From DUPQ01 sp022706885 (lineage in GTDB: Bacteria; Bacillota; Clostridia; DUPQ01): a stretch of 38,358 nt of DNA. Under the pieces are notes generated by a model that saw only the letters and a program-made list of their open reading frames with translations, was not told the origin of the DNA and ran no database searches. Shown here in pieces: positions 16,101 to 23,383 of the stretch (position 1 is its first letter; each line of letters begins with the position of its first letter). The position numbers and the translations under genes were made by a program. The stretch covers positions 1-38,358 of the forward strand of contig JAKJBR010000012.1 of NCBI GenBank assembly GCA_022706885.1. The letters run 5' to 3'.

Positions 16101-16997
16101 ATGGATAATCGGAAAAAAACAGAGAAAAGCGAGACATTTAAATCGGAGAATGTAAAAAGGACAGTAAAAGATTATGCCCTGGTAACATTCGGGATTTTAC
16201 TTGTCGCAATAGGTGTTCACTTCTTCAAATTTCCCAATAACTTTGCTATAGGCGGAGTTACCGGACTTGCCATGATTCTGAGTAAAGCTTTTGGCGGTGC
16301 AATAAGTTCGGCGACTATAGTTTTGGTTATGAATGTTATTCTGCTTATCATTGCCTATCTGATATTGGGGAAAGATTTCGGTAATAAGACTTTATACGGA
16401 AGCCTGCTTTTTTCATTGGTCTTAAGCCTTTTGGAAAGAATAGTACCCATGCAAGCTCCCATAACCGATCAGCCTTTATTGGAGTTGGCTTTCGCCGTAA
16501 TATTTCCCGCATTCGGTCAGGCAATTTTGTTTAATATAGGGGCGTCTTCCGGCGGTACCGATATTGTGGCAATGTTGCTGAAGAAATTTACACACTGGGA
16601 TATAGGGAGATCGCTGTTTATTTCCGATTGTATTCTTACATTAGCGGGATTTGCCGTTTTCAGTGTGGAGACGGTACTGTTGTCCATATTGGGGCTGCTG
16701 ATAAAATCCACTCTTGTTGACAGTGTAATAGAGAATCTTAATCTGAATAAATACTTTACAATCATAACCGAGCATCCGGAAGAGATATGCGACTATATAC
16801 TTAATCACATAAAAAGGAGTGCCACCGTTTTTGACGGGAAAGGCGCATTTACCAATGAGAACAAGAAAATAATCATCACCGTAATGAGCAGATCGCAGGC
16901 GGTGCAGTTAAGACAATATATTAAACAGGTAGATCCCGGAGCCTTTATACTTATCACCAATACCTCGGAGATTATAGGGAAGGGTTTTCGTGCATGA
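16101..16997 (+). CDS. YitT-family membrane protein (DUF161/DUF2179), first copy
   Basis: A roughly 298-residue protein with a polar N-terminus, about five transmembrane segments (residues 25-190), conserved GGVTGLAMILSK and GASSGGTDIVAMLLKK motifs, and a soluble C-terminal DUF2179 domain (residues 215-298) ending in EIIGKGF. Function is unestablished; members are sometimes linked to transport. Translation may begin at GTG 16098 or the next codon, ATG 16101. No Shine-Dalgarno sequence is present and the promoter puts the transcript end at the start codon. A beta-helix gene follows 28 nt downstream. A second YitT gene lies at 30587. Confidence 0.85.
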   Translation: MDNRKKTEKSETFKSENVKRTVKDYALVTFGILLVAIGVHFFKFPNNFAIGGVTGLAMILSKAFGGAISSATIVLVMNVILLIIAYLILGKDFGNKTLYGSLLFSLVLSLLERIVPMQAPITDQPLLELAFAVIFPAFGQAILFNIGASSGGTDIVAMLLKKFTHWDIGRSLFISDCILTLAGFAVFSVETVLLSILGLLIKSTLVDSVIENLNLNKYFTIITEHPEEICDYILNHIKRSATVFDGKGAFTNENKKIIITVMSRSQAVQLRQYIKQVDPGAFILITNTSEIIGKGFRA

Positions 16998-17025
16998 TTG
17001 CCATACATAAAGTGCGGAGGATATA

Positions 17026-18357
17026 ATGAAAAGTACCGGAGATTTCGGTTTTTTACCGGGTAACAATGCAAGAGCCAACACAACAGCTTTACAAAAAGCG
17101 GTCGACAAAACAGGAACTATAAGAATAGAACAACCGGGCATATACGATATCGATGATACCGTCTATATACCTTCCGATACCGCACTGGTATTCGGTAAGG
17201 GTGTGTATATAAGAAGGACTACCGATAGGGGCTATGTATTTATCAATAAAGGAGCCTATACAAGAGAATATGATTATAATATTTCTATAACCGGACTTAA
17301 TCTTTTATGTAACGGACACAACTCCAAAGAGGGTAATCTCATAGTCGGCCTTAGGGGGCAGGTATGTTTCTTTTATGTTAAGGATTTGGTTATACGTGAC
17401 CTTCTCTGTTTAGATCTTACGGAACACAGTTTCTGCATTCATATATGTACATTTGAGAATCTTTTAATAGAGAATGTGCACATAGAAGGGCTTAAAGACG
17501 GTATACATATAGATAAGGGCAGCAAGTTTACAATAAGGCACGGGGTATTTAAAACATTCGACGATCCCATAGCATTAAATGCCCATGATTACACAAGCTG
17601 TGCTCCGGAACTTGGCTGGATTGAAGACGGCATAATTGAAGACTGTTATGATTTGGATCAGGAAAAGACTACAGGCTATTTCTGCAGACTGCTTGCAGGG
17701 TCCTGGCTTGACTGGTTTAAAGGAATGAAAGTTCAGCAATCGGATACCGTCGTATACAACAATAAGATATACAGGGTAAACATGCAGCCGGACGGCAAAA
17801 TATATACATCAAACACCGCTCCAAATCACAGCGAAGGAACAAAAGAATATGACGGTATAAGGTGGACAATGTTACAGGACCGAGAAATTGTATATAACTG
17901 CGGATGCAGGAATATACATTTTAGGAATATCTTCTTAAAAAAGAAAAGACATATGGCATTTGCTCTGACCTTTGATAGGAATGAATATTCCAGAGGTTAT
18001 TATCCCAACTCAATACCTCCCGTGCAGGAAGATATAACCTTCGAACGTATATATGTACAGAATGAAATTATCGACTTATTAGGTATTAGAACGCCGGTAA
18101 ATACAATAAAACTTACCGATTCGGTAATAGGTAATAACAGGATTTATCTCAGATATCTTGAAGAAGAGGGAATAACATATATTCCCGCACATGTGCTTAT
18201 ATCCAACACAACTTTTAAAGGTGACGGCAAACAGAGCCTTGTATATGCGGAAAAAGGAAGAAAAGCGACGTTAAAGATTAAAGGCTCCGTAAAAGAGAAT
18301 GCTTCCTATGAACCTTTAATAGAAGGGGATATCGAAATATTGAAAAAGGATATATAA
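17026..18357 (+). CDS. Intracellular beta-helix (GH28-like) protein with an inserted small domain
   Basis: A 443-residue protein opening with GDFGFLPGNNARANTTALQKAVD, the N-terminal cap typical of GH28 and phage-type beta-helix proteins. DGIHIDKGSK and DDPIALNAHD near residues 159-187 resemble the GH28 active-site strands. Residues about 230-280 (VVYNNKIYRVN...EGTKEYDGIRW) look like the short aromatic carbohydrate-binding-like module found in tail and sugar-processing proteins, inserted in the helix. There is no signal peptide. GGAGG precedes the ATG. It sits 28 nt after yitT, probably one operon. Enzymatic activity and substrate are unproven. Confidence 0.7.
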   Translation: MKSTGDFGFLPGNNARANTTALQKAVDKTGTIRIEQPGIYDIDDTVYIPSDTALVFGKGVYIRRTTDRGYVFINKGAYTREYDYNISITGLNLLCNGHNSKEGNLIVGLRGQVCFFYVKDLVIRDLLCLDLTEHSFCIHICTFENLLIENVHIEGLKDGIHIDKGSKFTIRHGVFKTFDDPIALNAHDYTSCAPELGWIEDGIIEDCYDLDQEKTTGYFCRLLAGSWLDWFKGMKVQQSDTVVYNNKIYRVNMQPDGKIYTSNTAPNHSEGTKEYDGIRWTMLQDREIVYNCGCRNIHFRNIFLKKKRHMAFALTFDRNEYSRGYYPNSIPPVQEDITFERIYVQNEIIDLLGIRTPVNTIKLTDSVIGNNRIYLRYLEEEGITYIPAHVLISNTTFKGDGKQSLVYAEKGRKATLKIKGSVKENASYEPLIEGDIEILKKDI

Positions 18358-18370
18358 CACGGGCATGTTC

Positions 18371-18408
18371 CGCCGACTTGCACATCAAAACAGCGCCGAC
18401 TTGCACAT
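18371..18408. repeat. Two copies of CGCCGACTTGCACAT, 23 bp apart
   Basis: Identical 15-mers at 18371-18385 and 18394-18408, start-to-start 23 bp, in the spacer between the convergent beta-helix and ATPase genes. A CTATTCGGT word at 18450-18458 matches the repeat upstream of the same ATPase (19825-19863). Confidence 0.85.
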
Positions 18409-18507
18409 TCGTGTTGCTGTCAGGAACTGATGATGTGTATATGTAATGCCTATTCGGTGTTTGAAGATAAATGCTCGGATGTAACCATTTTACAATTTTC
18501 AACGGCT

Positions 18508-19782
18508 TTATGGTCTCAGCGCGGTAATCGGTACTACATAAACTCCATCTTCCCTTTGATAAGCAAAATTGCTTAATCCGCATATGACCACCAAAATATC
18601 CGGAATTCTTGCTCCTTCAGCTTTTAAATCATCTCTGATTTTGATTAGTGATTGTGCAGCTTTTTCAATAGCATCTGCACCGAGCTTTATTTCAAAAGCC
18701 CCGAAACGACCATCTCTAAGTTTGACAACTGCATCAATTTCTCTTTCCTTGTAGTCTTGATAATGGTACAGTTGAGCTTCCAAGGATTCTGCGTATATTC
18801 TTAAATCTCTTACACATAGCGCTTCAAACATAAAACCGAATGTGTGCAGATCGTTTAATAAATCCTCATAACTTGCTTCAAGTATCGCTATAGCTAAAGA
18901 GGGATCAACAAAATGTCTCTTTTCCGATTGCTTAATGCGTGTTGATGACCTTATATTACTTGAAAAGGCCTTTTGGTTTTCTATTAAGAACAGTCTTTCA
19001 AATGTACTTAAATATGTTGAGATTGTATCATTGTCAAGAGTATCGTTATCAAAATCGGAAATATCCTTTTTAAGAGTAGCAATAGAAGCTGTTGTCGATT
19101 CATTTCTTGCAAGAGATTGTAACAGGAGTTGCATTTTGGCCGAGCTTCTGTTTATTCCTTCCAGTCGATAAATATCATGATTTATGATTGACTTAATATA
19201 CTCTTTCGGAAGTAGCCTGAATTTTTCATAATCCAATCCTAAACTTTCCGGCCAACCGCCTCGGATTGTTAATTTTATAAGGGTTTCCAAATCTATATTG
19301 CCGGTGGCTACTGCCTTAAAAGTACCATCAAACAAAGAGGTCAATGATACTTGTCCCGATGAATCATTCGATTCAAATAATGACATCGGTCTCATTCTTA
19401 TCGTAGATATTCTGCCGGCACCGCTATGCAATATTCCTTTTTGCTTCGGTGTTGACGAGCCTGTTAAAATAAACTGTCCTTTTTTACCTCTTCTGTCTAC
19501 TTCATGTCTGACTGCGTCCCAAATAGAAGGTACTTCCTGCCATTCATCTATTAATCTGGGTACTTCTCCTTCTAAAACAGTTGTTGGTTCGAGCTTTGCC
19601 AATTCCCTGTTTTGAAAATTTCTCGACGGATCTCCTAAGTATATGGCGCTTTTGGAATGGTATCCGGAAGTCCATGTTTTGCCACACCATTTAGCTCCTT
19701 CAATACAAACGGCGCCAAAGGCTTTAAGCTCCAGTTTTACCTGTTTATCAACTAATCTCGGTTTATATAGCTCTTTATCCAT
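18508..19782 (-). CDS. AAA+ ATPase with DUF4143 domain (second copy)
   Basis: A 424-residue P-loop ATPase with Walker A GAKWCGKT near residue 30, Walker B RLIDEWQE near 81, and a C-terminal REIDAVV followed by AFEIKLG, the Asp/Glu-x-Lys pattern of the PD-(D/E)xK fold. It belongs to a different branch of the family from the copy at 7294. A GTG five codons upstream (19797) also opens the frame, but GGAGGT (19793-19788) is ideally placed for the ATG at 19782 and lies inside the longer version, so 19782 is chosen. The promoter predicts a leader of only about 10 nt. Two repeat sets precede it. Confidence 0.87.
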   Translation of the reverse strand: MDKELYKPRLVDKQVKLELKAFGAVCIEGAKWCGKTWTSGYHSKSAIYLGDPSRNFQNRELAKLEPTTVLEGEVPRLIDEWQEVPSIWDAVRHEVDRRGKKGQFILTGSSTPKQKGILHSGAGRISTIRMRPMSLFESNDSSGQVSLTSLFDGTFKAVATGNIDLETLIKLTIRGGWPESLGLDYEKFRLLPKEYIKSIINHDIYRLEGINRSSAKMQLLLQSLARNESTTASIATLKKDISDFDNDTLDNDTISTYLSTFERLFLIENQKAFSSNIRSSTRIKQSEKRHFVDPSLAIAILEASYEDLLNDLHTFGFMFEALCVRDLRIYAESLEAQLYHYQDYKEREIDAVVKLRDGRFGAFEIKLGADAIEKAAQSLIKIRDDLKAEGARIPDILVVICGLSNFAYQREDGVYVVPITALRP

Positions 19783-19798
19783 AGTTACCTCCGACACG

Positions 19799-19827
19799 AG
19801 TATAACATGAATCGGTCATATTTTCAA
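19799..19827 (-). promoter_or_regulatory. Promoter of the second DUF4143 ATPase
   Basis: On the minus strand TTGAAA (19827-19822), 17 nt, then TATACT (19804-19799) with a TGT extension. The first 16-bp repeat overlaps the -35. Confidence 0.75.
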
Positions 19828-19863
19828 TTTCTATTCGGTTAAATTTGCAATTTCTATTCGGTC
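19825..19863 (-). repeat. Two 16-bp repeats overlapping the ATPase promoter
   Basis: Minus-strand AACCGAATAGAAATTG (19840-19825) and GACCGAATAGAAATTG (19863-19848), 23 bp apart. A partial third unit (ATCGGTCATATTTT on the plus strand) lies at 19811-19824. The first copy overlaps the -35, a position suited to a repressor or a class II activator. Confidence 0.85.
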
Positions 19864-19886
19864 AATTTTTGGAACATTAAACTTGA

Positions 19887-19976
19887 TTAATGTTTTTCGA
19901 CGGTTTCATTTAGCGTTTTTCCTGCATATTGACGATTTCATTTAACGTTTTTCGACAATATCAATCTATGTTTTTC
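19887..19976 (-). repeat. Four GAAAAACRTTA-type repeats, core shared with the first ATPase locus
   Basis: Minus-strand copies: GAAAAACATTAA (19898-19887), GAAAAACGCTAA (19921-19910), GAAAAACGTTAA (19953-19942) and GAAAAACATAGA (19976-19965). Starts are 23, 32 and 23 bp apart. Two copies extend to GAAAAACGYTAAATGAAAYC. The core GAAAAACGTTA is identical to that upstream of the ATPase at 7294. Nothing else is seen in 19977-20024. Confidence 0.85.
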
Positions 19977-20024
19977 GGAGTATTGATTAGAAACAGTGTA
20001 TATTTGATTATTATTAAAATACGG

Positions 20025-20348
20025 CTACTCTTTCACAAATGTTATCTTGGCATCTTTGGGTAAAGCCAGATTACATTCAACTTCCGCCGCTTTTATAATC
20101 CCTGCTATAGCGGGACATCCGCAGTGGCCGGGCAGGTGCTCTTTTGCATAGTCATATAAAGGTCCGCTTCCCGGTTTACCGAGACACAGTTCATATGCGT
20201 CAAATGTGTTGCCTAAGTCCTTAAACATATCATTAATGCTTTTGCATCCCGATTTAACTTTCAGTGTAACTTCCATTCCGTCATCCGAGGATGCCTCTAC
20301 CGATGTGACAAGGTTGCATATACCCGGATCTATCATTACTTTTGTCAT
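20025..20348 (-). CDS. Small conserved Cys-containing protein (DUF6951-like)
   Basis: A 107-residue soluble protein with six Cys: one in DPGICNLV near the N-terminus, one in KSGCKSI, one in ELCLGK, two in HCGCPAIAGIIKAAEVE, and one in VECNLALPKD. The pattern resembles small clostridial and archaeal proteins of unknown function that share a CP-x(3-5)-IIKAxEV-xxxLALPKD segment (DUF6951, from memory). Cys spacing would allow metal or Fe-S binding, which is not shown. An AAAGGA site precedes the ATG by 11 nt. It is divergent from the GH20-like gene, with a palindrome between them. Confidence 0.7.
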   Translation of the reverse strand: MTKVMIDPGICNLVTSVEASSDDGMEVTLKVKSGCKSINDMFKDLGNTFDAYELCLGKPGSGPLYDYAKEHLPGHCGCPAIAGIIKAAEVECNLALPKDAKITFVKE

Positions 20349-20423
20349 ATTACAGAATATCCTTTCAAATGTTTTACATGAATGCTATTTTACACCAATA
20401 TACAGTCGTATGGAACATGTGAC

Positions 20424-20438
20424 AGTGATATTATCACT
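20424..20438. promoter_or_regulatory. Palindrome AGTGATA-T-TATCACT between divergent genes
   Basis: Perfect 7-bp arms around one central base, 75 nt upstream of both the minus-strand small protein gene and the GH20-like gene start at 20513. It is a candidate operator for an unidentified regulator. Confidence 0.5.
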
Positions 20439-20512
20439 TCCCTAATATGTGTAAGACTGTAAATCATTACATGAACATGATAGAATTCATGTATAAAAGC
20501 GGGGGTGTTGTC

Positions 20513-22309
20513 ATGGGCAGATATACACAAATAATATCTCAAAGACTTATTCCTTTACCGAAGGAGTTGTCATGCAATGACATTAAAAAAGTGGCATTCA
20601 ATGACATAAAAATAGATGTAATATACCCCGAAGATGCTTTACTGCGTTCGGCTAAAAGAAAGTTGGTATCGTTTTTCGGCAATTCCCTTTACGGCTCTTT
20701 CAAGATAAGGATAGTGGATCCTATGCCGGAAACCTTGAATGTGCTTAACCATTTTCCGAATTCCGATCAGGCATATCGCATATGGTATGACGGATCATTA
20801 AACATATCTGCACTGACTTCCAGAGGAATAATGAACGGAGTACGCACATTATTACAAGCCGTATCAAAGGAAGACGGCATGTTCAATATACCGCTTCTGT
20901 TCATATATGATTATCCGGACATACCGTTAAGAGGACAACGGAGCGAAACAGCCGTGCGGGATATCGCATATATGGCTTCTTTAAAACTCAACAGTGCGGA
21001 TTATATGTCAATTAATTCAATTGATGAGGAAAAAAGATTGAAGGAAAACTGCATAAATGAAGGTATAGTGCTCAACTCCAATATATCTTATTCCGGATGT
21101 ATTACAGATGAAAATCTTTGTGTTTTATCGGAAAACACGGATACCGTTATTTTTGATTGGATGACTTACGGCGGAAAATGTATATTCCCCCGGACCGCTG
21201 TAGATTTCATAAAAGAAAACTGTGAAAAATTTGTTGAGAATAAAACACGCAAGGTTGTATGTTACACACCGACATCCGACATATATCAAAAGTTCAATAT
21301 AACGGCTATGGCGGAATGGTTATGGAACGCAAAAAGCAGGGATGCGGAAAGCTTCATGAGGGCATATGCGACCGTCAATCAGATGGATTCCGACAAATTC
21401 GTAAAATGGTGTACATATAACATGACTCCGGCACGGACGCTTGCGGAAAACGGATTTATTGAAAGACTGATGTCCAATAGGACTGTGACGGTAAAAGGGA
21501 AAGAGGACTTGGATTACTGCGGATTTGATGACTTTATAGAAAATGCGATTATAGATATTGATAAATATATCCGCATGGCCGACAGAGCCGTAAGAGCGGC
21601 AAAGCAGACGGGATATGAAGAAGGTGAGACTGAAAGCAGATGTGTAACGGCGGTCTTACGTTGTGCGGGAGCACAGCAGAAATTCTTTACATTGTATAGA
21701 ATGAAAAAAAGAAATCCCGAAGAGGAACAACAGATGGTACTTATGTATGAGATGATGCATAATAACTCCAGAAGCTTGTATTATGCTCTTTTAGATTGGA
21801 AAAATGTTGTCGATAAAGAGAATCTGCATTTCCATACGGGAATAACATGTACGGCCGTCGCATGTATGAGAATGGCCGACCTTATGAAGAAAATACTGGA
21901 AAAACTGGATATAAAGCACCGGGAGCATCATTCACTTTCTTATCATGAAATCGGCGGCTGGGACGTGTCTGTGTTTGACAAAGAAGGAATTGCGGAGCTG
22001 ACGTATGATATTGCAAAGTATGCCGACAAAGAAGGCCGATATCACATTTGTTTCGATTATACGGACGGTAAGTCCGATATATCGGTAAAGAGCATATCGG
22101 GTTTATGCAATAATATTGAGAAAGCGCATGTTCTTTACGACAATACTTCTTCTCTGAAACGGTTGAATAACGATGAGCCTTGGTATGAGGTATTTATCGA
22201 TATTGAGTGTACAGGAAGAGACCAAGAAAAAATACTGAAAATAATATTGGAAAGGGCTACAGACAATAAGAATAAGTGTAACGGTATTGTAGGTATAAGG
22301 AAGATATAG
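20513..22309 (+). CDS. GH20-like protein with a degenerate, shortened barrel
   Basis: Residues 1-130 resemble the GH20b domain that precedes beta-hexosaminidase barrels, ending in SRGIMNGVRTLLQ and then DYPDIPLRG, the start of the GH20 barrel. MASLKLN and later AEWLWNAKSRDAESFMRAY also recall GH20-type enzymes, but the catalytic Asp-Glu segment cannot be found and the barrel is too short. The C-terminal 250 residues are not recognised. It may be a non-catalytic or altered glycosidase; there is no signal peptide. The frame opens at 20447, but GGGGGTG stands before ATG 20513, and a TATAAA at 20492-20497 supports that start (598 residues). Its stop directly abuts the stop of the convergent UroD gene. 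Confidence 0.55.
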   Translation: MGRYTQIISQRLIPLPKELSCNDIKKVAFNDIKIDVIYPEDALLRSAKRKLVSFFGNSLYGSFKIRIVDPMPETLNVLNHFPNSDQAYRIWYDGSLNISALTSRGIMNGVRTLLQAVSKEDGMFNIPLLFIYDYPDIPLRGQRSETAVRDIAYMASLKLNSADYMSINSIDEEKRLKENCINEGIVLNSNISYSGCITDENLCVLSENTDTVIFDWMTYGGKCIFPRTAVDFIKENCEKFVENKTRKVVCYTPTSDIYQKFNITAMAEWLWNAKSRDAESFMRAYATVNQMDSDKFVKWCTYNMTPARTLAENGFIERLMSNRTVTVKGKEDLDYCGFDDFIENAIIDIDKYIRMADRAVRAAKQTGYEEGETESRCVTAVLRCAGAQQKFFTLYRMKKRNPEEEQQMVLMYEMMHNNSRSLYYALLDWKNVVDKENLHFHTGITCTAVACMRMADLMKKILEKLDIKHREHHSLSYHEIGGWDVSVFDKEGIAELTYDIAKYADKEGRYHICFDYTDGKSDISVKSISGLCNNIEKAHVLYDNTSSLKRLNNDEPWYEVFIDIECTGRDQEKILKIILERATDNKNKCNGIVGIRKI

Positions 22310-23338
22310 TTATCGATATTCGGCTATTGTACGAACAAGCATTTCCATATTTTCAAACGGGAAACCGTTGTCGCATTCCACATAAAACCACGATCCCCCT
22401 TCATGCATACGAAATGTTTCGTATTCTCTTTTTACAAGGTCCCGTACTTCGGAAGGCGTTCCGAAAGTCATTACTTTTCCTCTGTCGGTATGAATGGCTA
22501 CGGCAAGTTTTAATGACCTGCAGTATTTTGCAAACTCCTCCATATTGTAAGCGGGAAGCTGAGGCCATATGGAATGAACGCCTAATTCTTTTAAGTCTTC
22601 CAAAATAGGAAGAACATACCCGCAACTGTGGAAATGAATATTTTTTCCGGCTGCTCTTATAGGCTCAAAAAGTCTGTCCCATCTGGGCTTAAAAAATCTT
22701 CTCCAAAGTGCGGGACTCAGAATCATACTTCGTTCAGTTCCGTAGTCATCGCCGAAATAAAAGCCGTCGGCATCAATAGCCAGAAGATATTGAATTTTCT
22801 TTTCGTAATATTCAACTATCATATCGGCAAGTTTGTTTATTTCTTTTGTGTCTTCTGCTATATCGCAGTACACATTTTCGTCCGGGCACAGAGCCTTCAG
22901 CTTTTCAATCATAGTGCCTGCAAATCTGGACAGATAATATTCTTTTTTATGAAGAACGGCATCCCGCTTATCCTGCAAAAACTGCTCGCTGCCGATTTCA
23001 GACTGTTCAGGCATTTTGTAATCTTTTAAATTTGACATATCCTCAAGAGGATATATATGAGGAATTCCCGCTATACCGTATATCCTGTACTCCCAGACCG
23101 TACCCCATTCGTCTTTTTTGAATTCATGATAATTGCCGTTTTCGTCCAACTGATCTTTTGTGAGTGCGGGAATCTCTTTTTTTTGAAAAGGTCCGAAATC
23201 ATCGGGAACGGAAGCATAAAGTTCGTTAAGCTTCTCTCCGTGCTCGAAATATCCCACGGGAGTGTAGTTATATTGCAGCGGTGCTTTATCCACCGGTCGG
23301 AAATGTATGGCTGCGTTAACTCTTTCACGGCTGTTCAT
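22310..23338 (-). CDS. Uroporphyrinogen decarboxylase-fold protein, second copy
   Basis: A 342-residue URO-D superfamily protein starting with the typical NSRERVNAAIHFRPVDKAPLQ segment. It has FYFGDDYGTER near residue 193 and the HFHSCGY metal-binding motif near 237, as in the methyltransferase-like branch. It shares little sequence with the copy at 14905. AGAGG precedes the ATG. It lies 45 nt downstream of the KAP NTPase gene with no terminator between, so the two are probably co-transcribed. Substrate unknown. Confidence 0.78.
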   Translation of the reverse strand: MNSRERVNAAIHFRPVDKAPLQYNYTPVGYFEHGEKLNELYASVPDDFGPFQKKEIPALTKDQLDENGNYHEFKKDEWGTVWEYRIYGIAGIPHIYPLEDMSNLKDYKMPEQSEIGSEQFLQDKRDAVLHKKEYYLSRFAGTMIEKLKALCPDENVYCDIAEDTKEINKLADMIVEYYEKKIQYLLAIDADGFYFGDDYGTERSMILSPALWRRFFKPRWDRLFEPIRAAGKNIHFHSCGYVLPILEDLKELGVHSIWPQLPAYNMEEFAKYCRSLKLAVAIHTDRGKVMTFGTPSEVRDLVKREYETFRMHEGGSWFYVECDNGFPFENMEMLVRTIAEYR

Positions 23339-23383
23339 AGGGTACCTCTTCTTGTGATACTTATCAAATATAAAGTCGGCATG

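Noticed and set aside
18361..18408. CRISPR-like reading of the short direct repeats near the ATPase genes
   Set aside because: Two to four copies, imperfect cores, spacers of 8-20 nt and no cas genes; not a CRISPR array.
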